Shown piece after piece: positions 1 to 11,680 of a stretch of DNA of 64,000 nucleotides. The stretch spans positions 45,489,013 to 45,553,012 of the forward strand of contig NC_087068.1 of the NCBI RefSeq assembly GCF_963678635.1, given 5' to 3'. The notes below the pieces were generated by a model that saw only the letters and a program-made list of their open reading frames with translations, was not told the origin of the DNA and searched no databases. Position numbers and translations under genes: made by a program. The DNA is from Symsagittifera roscoffensis. Lineage: Eukaryota > Xenacoelomorpha > Acoela > Convolutidae. Numbering within the stretch: position 1 is the first letter of the stretch; every line of letters starts with the position of its first letter.

Positions 1-469
1 GGGATTTCACTTTGAAGTATCATTGGATGCAATTTTTCGGAAGAGCTGATTTCGGCCTTTTTCATGAAGAATTCACATATGCAATTTACCTTCTGTTCAA
101 AGCAGATAGGACACTCGGAAATCATTTTTTATTCCTTACCGTTCTGTTTGAATGCGGGAATTTTTTTGTTCATTGGTTTTTTTTCGAAATGGTATCTTAA
201 CAATGTCGAGGCTGCTGTCAAAAAAATCTTAAAATTTTTCGGAGGAAAAAAAAAGATTTTACCCTTTTTGCCTGTTATAGTAAATAGCAGTTTGTGGACT
301 AAGGTAAGGGTCTAATTGATCCTCTACCCAGATAAGCTCACCGATTTTAACAAATTGTTCAATCATGTAAGACCGCATGTTTCTAAACACAAAACTTACG
401 CCCATAAATTACTAACTTTGAATTATGAACGCAGGTATTGCATATACTAAGGTGAGGATGTCAAACAAT
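1..469. other. AT-rich stretch without a recognised feature
   Basis: The stretch is AT-rich with poly-T and poly-A runs. Short open frames are present on the plus strand but their composition is low-complexity, and I see no domain or splice structure. Confidence 0.5.
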
Positions 470-1540
470 CATATGTTCACCTTTTTTATTACTGATAAGC
501 ATTAGCTTATTGCGAAAAAAAACATATCATATTCGGTCAGATTTACATGTAAGTTATTTTCTTACGAATGGGCACGGGATTAAGCAAACAGACAATTTGC
601 TCTAGAAAACTTTTTTGTAACAAGACGTGCAAATTAGATGAAGAGGTTAGCGGGGATTGTTTTTTGGAGTTTTTTCATTGCGTGGCATGTATTTAAACAG
701 ATAGGACATTCAATGCCATATTAACTTCAGATCATTCAGATCACAACTAACCTGATAAGAAAGAGTGCTTGCCAAACAAAAAACTAATTTTCAAAATTTG
801 TTATAAGGTTTCATAATACTGGTTTGAGGCTCGCCACTATAAAACATTTCCAAAGAGCTTAAAATTTTTGCATAATTTTTGGCTATTATAAAAGAGCGCT
901 GTAGTCTTAGTAGTTGAATTCTTGTTTGTCTCTAAAGAAACGTTTCAGTCAAGTTTTGAAACTTTGCATTCAATAGTACTTGGGCAGCATTGGAGTGATC
1001 GATTGGGACTCGGAAAAAAAGCCAAAATGTTGAAGTAATGTGAACGCTTAACCCCGGGTCAGAAAGAAAGATTTTCAATAGGTCAAAGTATATTACTACA
1101 GAAAACACAACAACTGACAACTTCCATAAATTTGACAAGCATAAAAAGATGCCTTAATTTTTGCTCATGCTTTCTGATTTGAAAAAGAAATTTGACGTTC
1201 AAGATATATAATTTGATTTCTTATTATTTCTGGAAAAGCTTGAACACATATTCGGTATATAAATGTTGACTAAAAAAGCGTTTCTGCTTTTATTGGAGGT
1301 TTAAGTACTGACCGAATTTGATATGTTCACCTTTTTTTGTTGAAAAGCACTAGTGCATTGCGAACAATAAACACACCATATTCGGTCAGATTTATCATGT
1401 AGGTTATTTGCTTACAAATGGGGCACGGGATTTCGCAAACAGTCAGTTTGCTCTAGAATATGTTTTTGTAACAAGACGTGCAAATTAGACAAAGAGGTTA
1501 GGGGAGATTGTTTTTTGGAGTTTTGTTGTAATTTTTTGGA
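470..1540. repeat. Pair of about 215-bp direct repeats around a dispersed repeat
   Basis: A segment at about 470-690 is repeated in the same orientation at about 1,319-1,540. Both copies share ATATTCGGTCAGATTT, TTTGCTCTAGAA and AACAAGACGTGCAAATTAGA. The DNA between them (about 1,130-1,317) is related to about 7,600-7,780, sharing TTTTTGCTCATGCTTTCTGA and TTTCTGGAAAAGC. No TG...CA ends, primer-binding site or target duplication were found, so a small LTR element is possible but unproven. Confidence 0.55.
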
Positions 1541-1559
1541 ATTTTATTGTAATTAAGTT

Positions 1560-3520
1560 GAGTTTTGATCAAGTATGGCTATTTTTTACTTTTAATAACA
1601 CATTAGTGACTGAATGGATAAAATTGGTTCAGCTTTAATTAAAGTTTCATTTAATTTACTTAGGTAAGATTATTTTGACAAAATCTAGGTTAATTCCCGG
1701 GTTAAATTTTTATCATAGAGGAAGTCAACTTTGTAGAGTTTGAATGAAGATTTTATACTAATTATTCAGACTTTTTAACCAAAATTTGAATTAATTGTAC
1801 CCTAATTGAGCTTTGTTTTTGCGTTAGCCTATTTTGACAAAATTGATTTAGTTTTTAGCTCTCATTAGCTTTCATTTATTTTACTCAGCCTCATTTCACA
1901 GAAATTGAATTAGTTTAATTTTATTCTCCTTTAAAGCAAAATAAAAAACCAGTTTGACTAAAGTAGGGTAAATTCCAACCTAATCGAGTGTTTTAATTTT
2001 TAATTTTGACGTATTTTCATCAAAAATAGGTGATTGTCTGTTTTAATGGATTTTTTCGACGAAAATGATCTTTGATCAACCTAATGCTTATAATAAAGTC
2101 CTTTCCCTAAATTAAGTTCAATTTGACCAGTTTTTGGTTAAATTTTCCAGTTAAATCTGAGTTTTATCTCCCTTCTTTGGGTTCATTTGGACCAATTATT
2201 GGTAATTTTCAGTTAAACTACTTTTTTTTAATCTTAATTTGGCTAATTGATTTTTACCAAAATGTATATTAAGTGTATTTTGAACTTTTTCTAACTAAAT
2301 TTTTTTAACTACCATGTGGCTAATTGTTAGCCAATATTGAGTTTTTGTTTTCTTTATTGGACCTAATTTGATCAAAAATGGTAAACTCTAAGAGTAATTC
2401 TTAATTTCTCGTAATAATTGCGCTCATTTTGTCCCAATAGGGGTAAAATTTGTGTGAAATAAAGTTTTTCTTTTATAATTTGTGTGTTAACCTATCTCAT
2501 TTGGCTTTGTTTTGACCAAATTTGGGTGAGTTTTGAGATTAGTTGGTTTTATCTATCGTAATTGTTTATTAGGATAGATCGTAATTGTGCTTTTCTTTTA
2601 AATATGAATTCTTTCTATTTAAAATTTATCTATCGTAATTATGTGCTTTTCTTTTAAATAAAATGGGTGAATTTCAGATAAAATGCGGGTTTACCTATTT
2701 TAATTGTTCTGGTTTCGAAAAAGAATTGAGTGATTTTTCTATTTAATGGTATTTTGTCTATTTTAAAAGGTTTGAACACAATTTGGTGAATTTAAGGTTT
2801 ATTTGCAGTTAACGAACCTTAATTTTCCTTATTAAGACCGAAATAGGACGAGTCTTGGGCGAGAAATAGGGCGAGAATTAAACTAGCTTAAAACTTTTTT
2901 TTGCCCAAAAATTGGTTAATTTTGAGTCAATTTGGAAATAACCTATCGAAATTGTGCTTATTTTGATCGAAAATTGACAAAATAATTTAAAAACGCAAAT
3001 TCCTCTTGCTTTATTGGATACATTCTGACCCACATTTGGCAAGTTTTTGTTAAAAGGGGAGTTTAACAGGCCTAATCTGACATTTCCCGACGTAAATTTG
3101 ATAAAATTGCGTTCAAACAGAAGTTAATTTGGCTTAATTAGGCGTTTTTTGACATAAATTGTGCACAATTCTGTAAAATGGAAACTTATCTAGCCTAATG
3201 GGACCTATTTTGACCGTAATTGTGCAAAACTCTGTTAAAACAGAAATGTATATAGCTCAAAAGGACTTATTTTTACTGAATTGGGCCAAATTGTATTGAA
3301 ATGGAAGTTTTTCTAGCCTAATTGGCTTCAATTTGAAATAAGTTGGGCAAAACTTGGTTCAAATGAAAGTTTAATCAGCTTAATTGGACTTATTCTGACT
3401 AAAATTGTGTAATTGTTATTTAAATTTTTACTAAATTAGCTTACACTAGTGTAGTTTTATTGTAATTTTGACCTAAATTTGACATAAATTCAAGGAAGTT
3501 CTCTCAAATTGGTCGTCGAA
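1560..3520. repeat. Degenerate tandem satellite, about 60-bp period
   Basis: A loosely repeated unit carries the marks CTAGCCTAAT, TATTTTGACC, AAATTG(T/G)GCAAAA and TTAAAATGGAAGTTT. It is clearest at 3,125-3,420, where successive TCTAGCC-like marks fall about 60 bp apart (near 3,183, 3,243, 3,303 and 3,364). Divergence between units is high and stop codons occur in all frames, so it is old and non-coding. It lies outside the part of the inverted repeat that is visible here. Confidence 0.65.
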
Positions 3521-4389
3521 AAAAAATTAGTCAGAAAAAACACACCTTACATTTATTTTTGTAGTGGGTGTAGCTAGTTCCTTCCCTAATAAGGGCCGAA
3601 AATTTTTGCCAATGAGATTATTAAAATTAGAGTAAAGTTATTTTAAGTTAAAGTCTTTTAAGAGGATAAGGTAAAAGTCTGTTTAAAGCACGGTAGTACA
3701 AGGAGGAACTGAACCTGAATCTCAATTTAGCACAGGTTTGATTGTGTGTAGGTGTGATGGGTTAAACCAATTTATCAATCATTTAGAGTAGACATAGATT
3801 GTTTACAGGACCTCTTATCTCTTTTGAAGAATAAACTAATAGATTTTAAAAAAAATTTCAGCACTTTTGGAATGTCCAATGAAGGTTAAAATGTAAATAG
3901 TTTGGTTAAACTTTGTTAGAAAAGCTATTTCAGTTGAAAGGGTCGTTAAAAAGTCTAAACTAGTTGTTGATACTAGCTGGTTTGGTCAGAGAACGTTTCC
4001 TTTTATTTGGTATATAACAGTTTGAATAATAACAAGTTAAATTTTCATGAAATAAAGTTAGCAGAAAGCTGTCATCGCTGATGAGCGATAGAGAAATTGT
4101 TGATAACCTTGCCTCTATCAAAGACTATCAGGCAAAAGGGCGGTCAATTAGATTACAGTTCCTAAAGATATATAACCTCTAACTCTAGCTTTTTGAAGCT
4201 GGAAACAAAATAACAGAAACTTACTTTCTTCATGGTTTGCAATAACTAAAAATTATTTTTTTGTTTTCAGACAACATATATTTAAAGGGTAGCTCTCTGT
4301 TCATTTCGCACCAAATTGATAAAACTATTTTTTCGATTTTTTGATATAATGTGCATAATAAATTATAAAAGATATGGTCTATCAGGATA
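3521..4389. other. Gene-free AT-rich DNA; visible outer edge of the left arm
   Basis: No coding or RNA feature is visible. From about 3,845 the sequence matches the reverse complement of the window's right end; 4,060-4,140 pairs with about 63,680-63,770 and shares AGAAAGCTGTCAT. The homology probably continues beyond base 64,000. Confidence 0.6.
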
Positions 4390-4640
4390 GAGGATACAAA
4401 ATTCACCTTTACTATGTAAATGCAGATGACATCTGTAGATGATATCATCAAAGCTGTGAGTTACCCGGATACAAGACGCAGTATACATGATATAGAATAC
4501 AGTATATAGGTTACAAGATACAGTATACAGGATAAAGAATACAGGATCAATTATGCAGGATGAAGGATACAGGATGCAGTATGCATCTTTGATACGGGAT
4601 ATAGGCTTTTGTTCGGGAAAAATTATACAGGTATTATGAT
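4390..4640. repeat. Short tandem repeat with GATACAG / GTATACAG units
   Basis: Units of about 14-15 bp of the type (G)GATACAGGATACAG and AGTATACAG run through this stretch. The right-arm counterpart is split in two (61,930-62,002 and 63,293-63,480) because the TIR element at 62,003-63,292 sits inside it. Confidence 0.75.
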
Positions 4641-5114
4641 CTCGAATACTGTTGAGGTTCTTAATGTATATGTTTAAAATTGCGGTTTTAGTTGTCTTTA
4701 AACGGAAACTCATTTTGCAGTTGCATAACACTAAGAAATCATTTGATTCAAGACCAAGACTCGATGTCAAGTTTATGTTTTGCTATTTGTTATACATTTT
4801 ACAAGACTGATTGTCAGAGCAAAAAAAGGATGCTTGATCTGCCCTAAAGCTCTATTGTGAGCTTTTATGCTGAATCAATTTAAAAAAATGGATGCCATAA
4901 AATAGTACTAACTGGGTCACACTGCTCTTCTCAAAACTAACTACTAAATAAAAAGACGTTTCAAACAATTTTTTCAATCTGAATTGGGAAAATATTTTTT
5001 AAAAGGAAAACTAGGATTACGAAGGGAATTGGCTGAAAAATTGATTTGGAAACATTTTGGAATGATTATGCAGTCTTCATTGCGTGAATGAAGAGGAGAT
5101 ACTTGTCTATTTGA
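4641..5114. other. 3' flank of the receptor exon; no gene seen
   Basis: This is single-copy AT-rich DNA downstream of the receptor stop codon on the minus strand, and it could contain the 3' UTR. The first 110 bases after the stop differ from the right arm at only about four positions. No clear AATAAA site can be assigned with confidence. Confidence 0.4.
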
Positions 5115-5351
5115 TTATTTGGATGAAAAAACTGCACGCCTCAAGGCTTCACGCATTGGTTTCATGAAGAGCAGAATGGGACTGCGGAGAAGTACTCCGA
5201 TAGAGCCAACAATTTGGGCCATCCCCATGAAGATGAGCGTTTCGTCCGGGTTGCTCAGATCGATCCATAAAAATGCAATAAACAAGATTGCGTATTGGAC
5301 AGATCCAAAGACAGCAAACACAGCTGAGCTTCCGACAAGAGCAATTGTAAT
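5115..5351 (-). CDS. Receptor terminal exon (TM6-TM7 and C-tail), left-arm copy
   Basis: Terminal exon of a rhodopsin-like seven-transmembrane receptor acting in the plasma membrane. It opens after a good acceptor (TTTCTAG at 5,352-5,358 on the minus strand) in phase 0 and reads 78 codons to a TAA. Residues 1-28 form one hydrophobic helix (TM6), followed by a short loop with DLSNPDE and a second helix (TM7) ending in SPILLFMKPMREAL, which looks like helix 8. The layout matches the end of nematode Srsx-type chemoreceptors, whose ligands are mostly unknown. The right-arm copy differs at two synonymous positions only. The preceding exon, at 20,022-20,267, also ends in phase 0, so the two join cleanly across a 14.7-kb intron. 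The family name is an inference; membership in the seven-transmembrane class is firm. Confidence 0.82.
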   Translation of the reverse strand: MTIALVGSSAVFAVFGSVQYAILFIAFLWIDLSNPDETLIFMGMAQIVGSIGVLLRSPILLFMKPMREALRRAVFSSK

Positions 5352-5910
5352 CTAGAAACACACATGTTTAAAACAGTGGCCCCATTATTAATTATCACAA
5401 AAAACTTAACAGAACATTTGTTTTGAAGTATATTTTGGTCCAGGCACTACTTTTTGTTCAGACTATCAAAGAAAGTGACTACATATTTGTTTTTGATGTT
5501 TTTTTGGTCCAGGCAATCTGGACTTTTTATCTGTAAAATTTGACATAATCTATTTTGCATAGTGTGAATACCCGATGCCCTTAGCACAAAAAAATGTCCG
5601 TTTCATCTAAGTTCGGCTTAAGAAAAACCATGAGGATTTGAAAATTGTTAATTTAGTCATTTTCTGTAGCCTTAACGGCAAATCAAATTGTCTCAAGAGA
5701 AAACTCACTTTGACTTGTTGCAAGCCAGATGAATTACATTCATTTGGCTAGATATGAATCTTATCAAACAGTAATTGACATTTCGTGCAAATGGAAGTTT
5801 AACAACTAGAATTTTTGACTTTGTCTGTTTTTTTTTCACCTGTTAACTTAATACAATAAATTCAATAGGAAGACAAATTATTCAGTGTTTCAGCAAAAAT
5901 AATAACCAGG

Positions 5911-6719
5911 GAGCCGGCTTGAAAATTCTATATCGATCGCATTGAAAAATCTATATCCAACTATATTATTGATAAAACATATATGAAAATTGTATGATAT
6001 GCATTTTTTTAAAAAACCAAAAATAAAAATTTGAGATAAAAAATTTTTTATCCCTTTTTTGGCTGCAAATTTGCTGTTTTGCTAAAATATAACTTTTACG
6101 GAAAAAAAATTGCAGGCACAATTTGACATTTTCGAGTTTATAACGTAGTCCAGGATGAGTTTCTCACCCAAAAAAAAAACCCGAAAATCACATGAAAATG
6201 AAAATGTTTTTTTTTTGTGAACACGATTATTATCTTTTGTTTCATTAGCTATAATAAAAATAAATTTGTAAAAAAAACAGGCCTTTTCTTTTCAACCATC
6301 ATAATTTTAAGCTAAAAATTATCTAGCCATATTCAAAAGTTACTTTTTGGTATATAATTCCATGTGAAAATGTTCAAATTAACTTTTATGGCTGAAACAA
6401 CCAAATGCAGGTTATCTGCGTGGTAACTGCCAGTTACACTCTGGGTTTTCTCATGACAAAAAGTCCTTTGGTAGTGTTTCGGTTGAAACACGAAATTTCG
6501 AAACAAAAATTTTTTGAATTTTCATTTATGGAAAAATTGCTTATCATACAATTTCATAGTATGGAAAAAATGCGTACCATACAATTTCATTTATGGAAAA
6601 AATGCTTATTTTGCTATTTTTTTACATATACTTTTGCTCTATGAAACTGTATGAAAGATTATCATAAGAATTTTTTTCATATATGAAAAATGTATGATAA
6701 CCATTTTTTGTCAACCCGG
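5911..6719. repeat. Dispersed repeat with GTATGATAAGCATTTTT motifs and a CCCGGG end
   Basis: Both ends carry variants of ATATATGAAAATTGTATGAT, one boundary reads GTCAACCCGGGC and the other CCAGGGAGCCGGC. The interior has TTATAACGTAGTCCAGGATG. Related copies lie at 12,980-13,617, 20,850-21,212, 35,830-36,190, 45,188-45,745 and 59,669-60,480, and a fragment at 45,830-45,975. No open frame of note is present, so it is a non-autonomous element of unknown class. Confidence 0.65.
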
Positions 6720-7326
6720 GCAATCATGATCCATAACTAACACTTATAAAAATTTGTAACGCTGAAACTATTCATAGTTTCAGCAACAGAACAAAATAAA
6801 CAGTTCAAGATATCTAACTCGCAAATACCAGTATAAGGTATACGGGGAGGGTTCTCATGCTTGAAAAACCGAATGCTTGAAAAAATTATTCAATCAAAAT
6901 TGCTAAGCGTTTCTATTGGCTTTAGGCCTTTCTAACAAATTCGGAGTCAATATTAACAAAAATGTATTAAATCAGTGGAAAAAATCAAAAATATTACAAA
7001 TTGCGGGTTACAACCGCAATACTATTCAGATAATCATCAAGATTAAGGAGGTCAAAATCATAAGAATGATTTTGTAAATACTCAGTAAATTTTCCAGTCT
7101 TGAAAACTCATCTGCATATTATCTAATCAGTCAATTTTAACACTAATGGCCTGGATTTATTTTCTTACTTTGAGATTTTCGCCATTTATTTTGAGATTTT
7201 GAATACTCAATTCTGATTGGCTGAAAGTAACCTAAAATCGATTTCAAGCATTCAGTCCTTCAAGCATGAGGGACGCCACCCCAGTATAGGCTAGATCTAT
7301 TGAGATTAGGAGATATAAGAGTAAGA

Positions 7327-7790
7327 TTAGGATTGGCTTAGACTAAGAAGTTGCACGAATCTATCCGGCCGAAAATGAGATAGCGTGACGAACAGAGGGT
7401 GTACTTTATCTGAAATTACTCTATGAGTGAGCCACCCCGGACTTAAACTCAATAAGCAAACCGTATTTTTCAGAAAAAGAATTTGAAGCGCGCCCCTTTT
7501 AGAAATTTTGACGCATTTCGACCGGAAAATAACAATGTCTCTCAAGTATATCACTAAAGAAAAAGCCATAATTGACAGTTTCCATAAATATAGCAAGCAG
7601 AAAAAGATGCCCTAGTTTTTGCTCATGCTTTCTGATTTATACAAGAAATTTGACGCACAAGATGTATAATTTGATTTCTTAGTATTTCTGGAAAAGCCTG
7701 AACACAGTTTTGGTGTGTAGTTGTTGGCTGAAAAAGTGTTTCTGCCTTTATTTGAAGTTCAAGTACTCACTCGAAAAACTTAAATATGGC
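7327..7790. repeat. Repeat block unusually similar between the arms
   Basis: About 7,340-7,600 differs from its right-arm partner (58,850-59,090) at about six positions in 250. About 7,610-7,780 is a member of the repeat also seen at 1,130-1,317. On the minus strand an open frame of about 89 codons includes 72 codons that also stay open on the right with only two replacements. I recognise no domain and do not call it a gene. Confidence 0.45.
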
Positions 7791-8203
7791 ATGTCATTCT
7801 TTTTTGTTTCACATTTATTTACTTGTTTTCATTTTAAATAACAAAAAAATTTCAACCCAAGAATCCAAGTACCTTTGGTTGACGAAACGATAACGATGCT
7901 ATTGATTCAATTTAAACAACAGTGTACGTAACAACTTTAAGCAGATTTGAGTCAACCATGTTACGCGAAGAAGGTTTGCTTGTGAACTGTTTTGGTTATT
8001 TTCGGTTTGGCAGCCGCTCCTTTTCATTTTTTTTGCTCACTTTGGCTCAATTAATTTTATACATCTACAGTAGATACAAAAGTTTGTACAAATCAAACTT
8101 CCGGAAGAAGGGGCGAGCAATGCTAGGGAAGGAGCAAGAGCAAAAAGTATTACTCAGTAAATAATGATTTTTTGACCAAAAACATGAACATGAAAATTAC
8201 TGA

Positions 8204-8580
8204 ACATTCAATTCGAGGCCAAACTGTGAATTTTAAGCGAATTCCGCAACAGGCCAAAAAATCATTTTAGGCGGAATCCGCAAATTGCGAGCAGAATCCG
8301 CAAATTTTTAACCGAATCTGCAAAAGTTCGCTGAATCCACTTACATTTGCGGAATCTGATACAGCGACCTATTTTCGCTCATTGCGGATTCCGTAACAAA
8401 ACTAATGTGTCGACAAAAGTTACGTCATGGCTATTTATACCGGGAATTTACCACAACTTTTTCAGTGGAATCCGCTTACATTTTGGAACATGTTTAAAGA
8501 TGTGTCTCTGGAATCCAAGAACATGCGGACAGAAATTTATGCGCCTACCCAGTGAACAAGTTGGTCTCGTAATGTTCAGT
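8204..8580. mobile_element. Non-autonomous TIR element with GGAATCC repeats (short copy)
   Basis: The ends are inverted repeats: ACTGAACATT followed by an (A)CGAG(G/A)CCAA(A)CT-type end at each side. The interior has several units of the GCGGAATCCGC minisatellite and the family core (AGAACATGCGGACAGAAATT). There is no transposase frame. The mirrored copy is at 57,832-58,210. Target duplication is not resolved. Confidence 0.75.
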
Positions 8581-9180
8581 TTATGTCATGATATGCATTG
8601 TTCAAAGTTGGCCTCGCTGAATAAATGTAGTATGACTAATCAAGGTCATGTTACATCATCTTATATCAAATGAACCATTGAGATATTGAGCATATGTAAT
8701 AACATAGAAGTTGCTCGACATCAAAAAATAAATTTAAAAATGCACTGCTTAATCGTACGTAGAATGACTCATCAAGGTCACGCTGCATTCTCCTGTATGT
8801 CTTAAACCATTAAATTTTTGGATATACGCATTAACACAAAATTTGCTCATCATCGAACAAATTTATTTGAAAAAACTATTTGGCTCGAGTTTTTTTCTAA
8901 TGATATGTAGAATGGATCATCGGGTTCATTGTTACATCATCTGCTATCTTAACTAATTTTTTTTTGACAATGAAAACATTGAAAAATGCTCAAAATCACA
9001 AACGACGATTTTGAAGAACTCCACATTTTTGTTTTTTGCTTCCTCGTTTGCAGTATGGCTCGTCAACGTCTTGTAACATCATCTCCTATCTCAATGAATA
9101 CCTATTTTTAGACCAAACAAAAGAATAGAGAAGCAGGACAGATCCAAAACAGTCAGTCATTTTCATCGAATCAGATTTTT
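8581..9180. repeat. Satellite of about 100-150 bp period, reverse orientation
   Basis: Repeated marks are GTAGTATGACTAATCAAGGTC, TTACATCATCTTATATC and a GAGCATATG-like mark; successive 'ATGACTCATCAAGGTCA' sites occur near 8,630, 8,765 and 8,910. This is the same family as the large array at 16,381-19,190, in the opposite orientation. It starts immediately at the end of the TIR element. Confidence 0.7.
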
Positions 9181-9313
9181 TTCTACTTTTTGAATTTTTT
9201 AACAAAACTCTTTCTGTTTCGTTAAAGGTTAATAGTGATCAACTCTGTTTTTTTTAAGAAGACATCGGAGACTGTCTCTGACACTTGTATTTTGACCAAA
9301 TCGTGCGAAAACT

Positions 9314-10001
9314 TTACAGAGTACAGGACATTTTTATTTTGTATAGAGAATCCACATTGAGTAGCTGAGGTTGTTTTCCAACCGGGGTAATCATGTTGCC
9401 ATGAGCGTCATACTCAGTAGACGAAAAAATGCAGCCAACGTGCTGTGTCATTCTAGACTTAAACGAGCTCTTGGACTTTCTTCTTTTGATCAAAAATTCC
9501 TTCTCCAATCTGGTGGTCAACATAAACTTTTTGCGAGACTATTTGCATAGCAACACCATGATGAGAAGATGGGTAGTTCATTGAAGCTGTTTGGCAATCT
9601 CGGCTGGGAAGAAAAAAATGGAGAAGCAATCAATTTTTCTGAAAATTAAAAATTATGTCCAAAAAAGACTTGAAGCAATTCTCAGTGATCTCAGTGTCTC
9701 CAAAACAAGTTTCAAGAGTCCTGAAGCAAAAAAAAATTGAGAGTAGTATTTTGAGGACGAGGGATGAACAGATGCATCTACTTACATTCTCAGGCTCAAA
9801 AAATCAGTTGATTGGTTTGACGCAACATCTAGAGATATACCAATACTCTACCATTATCTGGATTCAACAGTGACCAATTGGCTAGTTTTTTAAAACTCAT
9901 ATTGAATCACATTTCATTCTCTATCTATTCAACGGAACAAAAATCGAACCACCGATGATCAAAAAAGGCAACGACTTGGTTTCCTTAAATTTTGGAAACA
10001 T
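9314..10001 (-). CDS. Candidate five-exon small gene, unknown function (intact copy)
   Basis: I do not recognise the product. A consistent model reads 126 residues from an ATG at 9,999-10,001 through exons 10,001-9,953, 9,828-9,786, 9,720-9,670, 9,603-9,465 and 9,412-9,314. The introns are 124, 65, 66 and 52 bp. All joins keep frame. Intron 2 is canonical (GTAAGT...GCTTCAG) and intron 3 is GTCTTT...TTCCCAG; intron 1 (GTGGTT...TCTCTAG) is acceptable and intron 4 (GTTTAA...ACTGAG) is the weakest. Readable stretches include FPKFKETKSLPFLII, ETCFGDTEITENCF, VYVDHQIGEGIFDQ and DAHGNMITPVGKQPQLLNV. No signal peptide or membrane segment is clear. The gene sits inside the receptor intron on the same strand. 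The right-arm copy is broken. Earlier exons may lie above 10,001, since the frame stays open to about 10,040. The gene could also be a decaying fragment; RNA evidence would decide. Confidence 0.42.
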
Positions 10002-11490
10002 CCAGCTTGTGAAAACTTTGAAGCTTCTAAGCGCAGCTACTTCCTTAGTTTTTTTACAAGCTTACAAAGCCAATGAGGTGAAAGTACACTATCTATACGA
10101 ATGAGGTGAAAATATACTTTATATACGAGTGGTTCGATTTTACCAGTAAGTTCGATGAACAGCAACTCCCGATGTGTGATCATTTTTAAAACAAGCAGAA
10201 AAACAGCAAAATTATCGTCAAAATTCATGATGGTTTTCTCAGTACTGGGTTAAGTGAAGAGCAATCAATGATAAACTCGGACTAAAATATACATCTACGA
10301 GACTAAAAAAACTACAACTACCTTACTTCTATCTGTAAAAAGGAAAAGATGACAGCATTTTGGATTTTTGTTGCAGTGGTATAACAACAAAATTGTTGTT
10401 CCTACCCTTGAACCTGTGCCAAAATTGATCTCATTTCATTATGATAAAGGATAATAATGTTGAAACTCGGCTGCGCACTATCAAAATTAGCTTTTTATTC
10501 CTACACAACTGATATCTTTCTTCTCGAGCGATATTGAATTGCATGAAAAATTAAGGAAAAAGATAACTGGTGCACCTCAATTGTGATTAGATGAAAACTA
10601 GTAGCGAGCGAGAGATAGCAAAAGTTAAACAAATTGTGTAAATCAACCGTTGCGTTTGATGATCATCAATTTCACTTTTGATTTAATTGTTGAGTCATGC
10701 GCATATGTTTTCATGAAAACAGGACTACAATAAAGACTGACAAAACTCAAAGCAAAGTTAAAAATTGACTGACTTTGTAAGTTTGTACATATGGCCATTT
10801 GTAACCTTCAAGCATTTTGAACTCAATGCAAAAAAAATTGCTACATACCAGAAGCTTTGAAAAATACATACCAGAAAAATTTAATTGCTGTAGTTTTGTA
10901 GTCTAGCCATTTTTTTGAAAGTGAATAAAGAAATGGGTTTTGAAACCCGTTTCTATCCTGGTCTAGAAGCTTAATCCAAACTTATTAATGACGATATCAA
11001 ACAAAGAACAAAAACTAATAAACAAAGAGCTTCGAAAAAAAATATTTTGAATTTAAGGAAACTCTGTAGAAGAAGTATGGAAGTGTAGGTTGTGTGATCA
11101 ATTTAAAAACAAAGTAGAAAATAAAAGTCGCGTTAGAACATGTTTCCCCACCAGTACGCTTTTTTTCTTTCGATTCACTAATTTACTAATTCGAGCGCTG
11201 CCATACGAGCGCTGCCATATTATATTTTTAGTTTTCAAGCAGAGTTTTCCAGTTTAAATTACATTTTTCCAGCTTTTTATCAAACTTCATAAAAGTGATA
11301 TTAGCACAAACGAGAGTTAGGAGTTTATGAAATATGCAGAAGAAAACGAATTGCCAAAACAACCAGAACGTATGTTGATATCTAGCTTCAATGTAACTAG
11401 CGGCTAACTCATAAAACAACTTTTAACTCATATTTGAATCTTGCTTTTGCTCCGATTTGCACAAAAACACCCTGTAAAGTGTTCTTCGAA

Positions 11491-11494
<4 letters not shown>

Positions 11495-11538
<44 letters not shown>

Positions 11539-11545
11539 TCTCTCT
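11495..11545. repeat. (CT)n microsatellite
   Basis: A near-pure CT dinucleotide run of about 50 bp with one CCC interruption. The mirrored (GA)n run is at 54,983-55,028. Confidence 0.97.
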
Positions 11546-11680
11546 GTTTTGTGCGAGGCCCGCCAGTGAGGAGAATTTTTCATCTGTTCAGGTAGACGAA
11601 ACAATGAAATTGTTAAGAAATGTTTGCTATGGTTACCAAAAATTGGAATGATAAAACGTACAATGACAAAAACATCTTAG

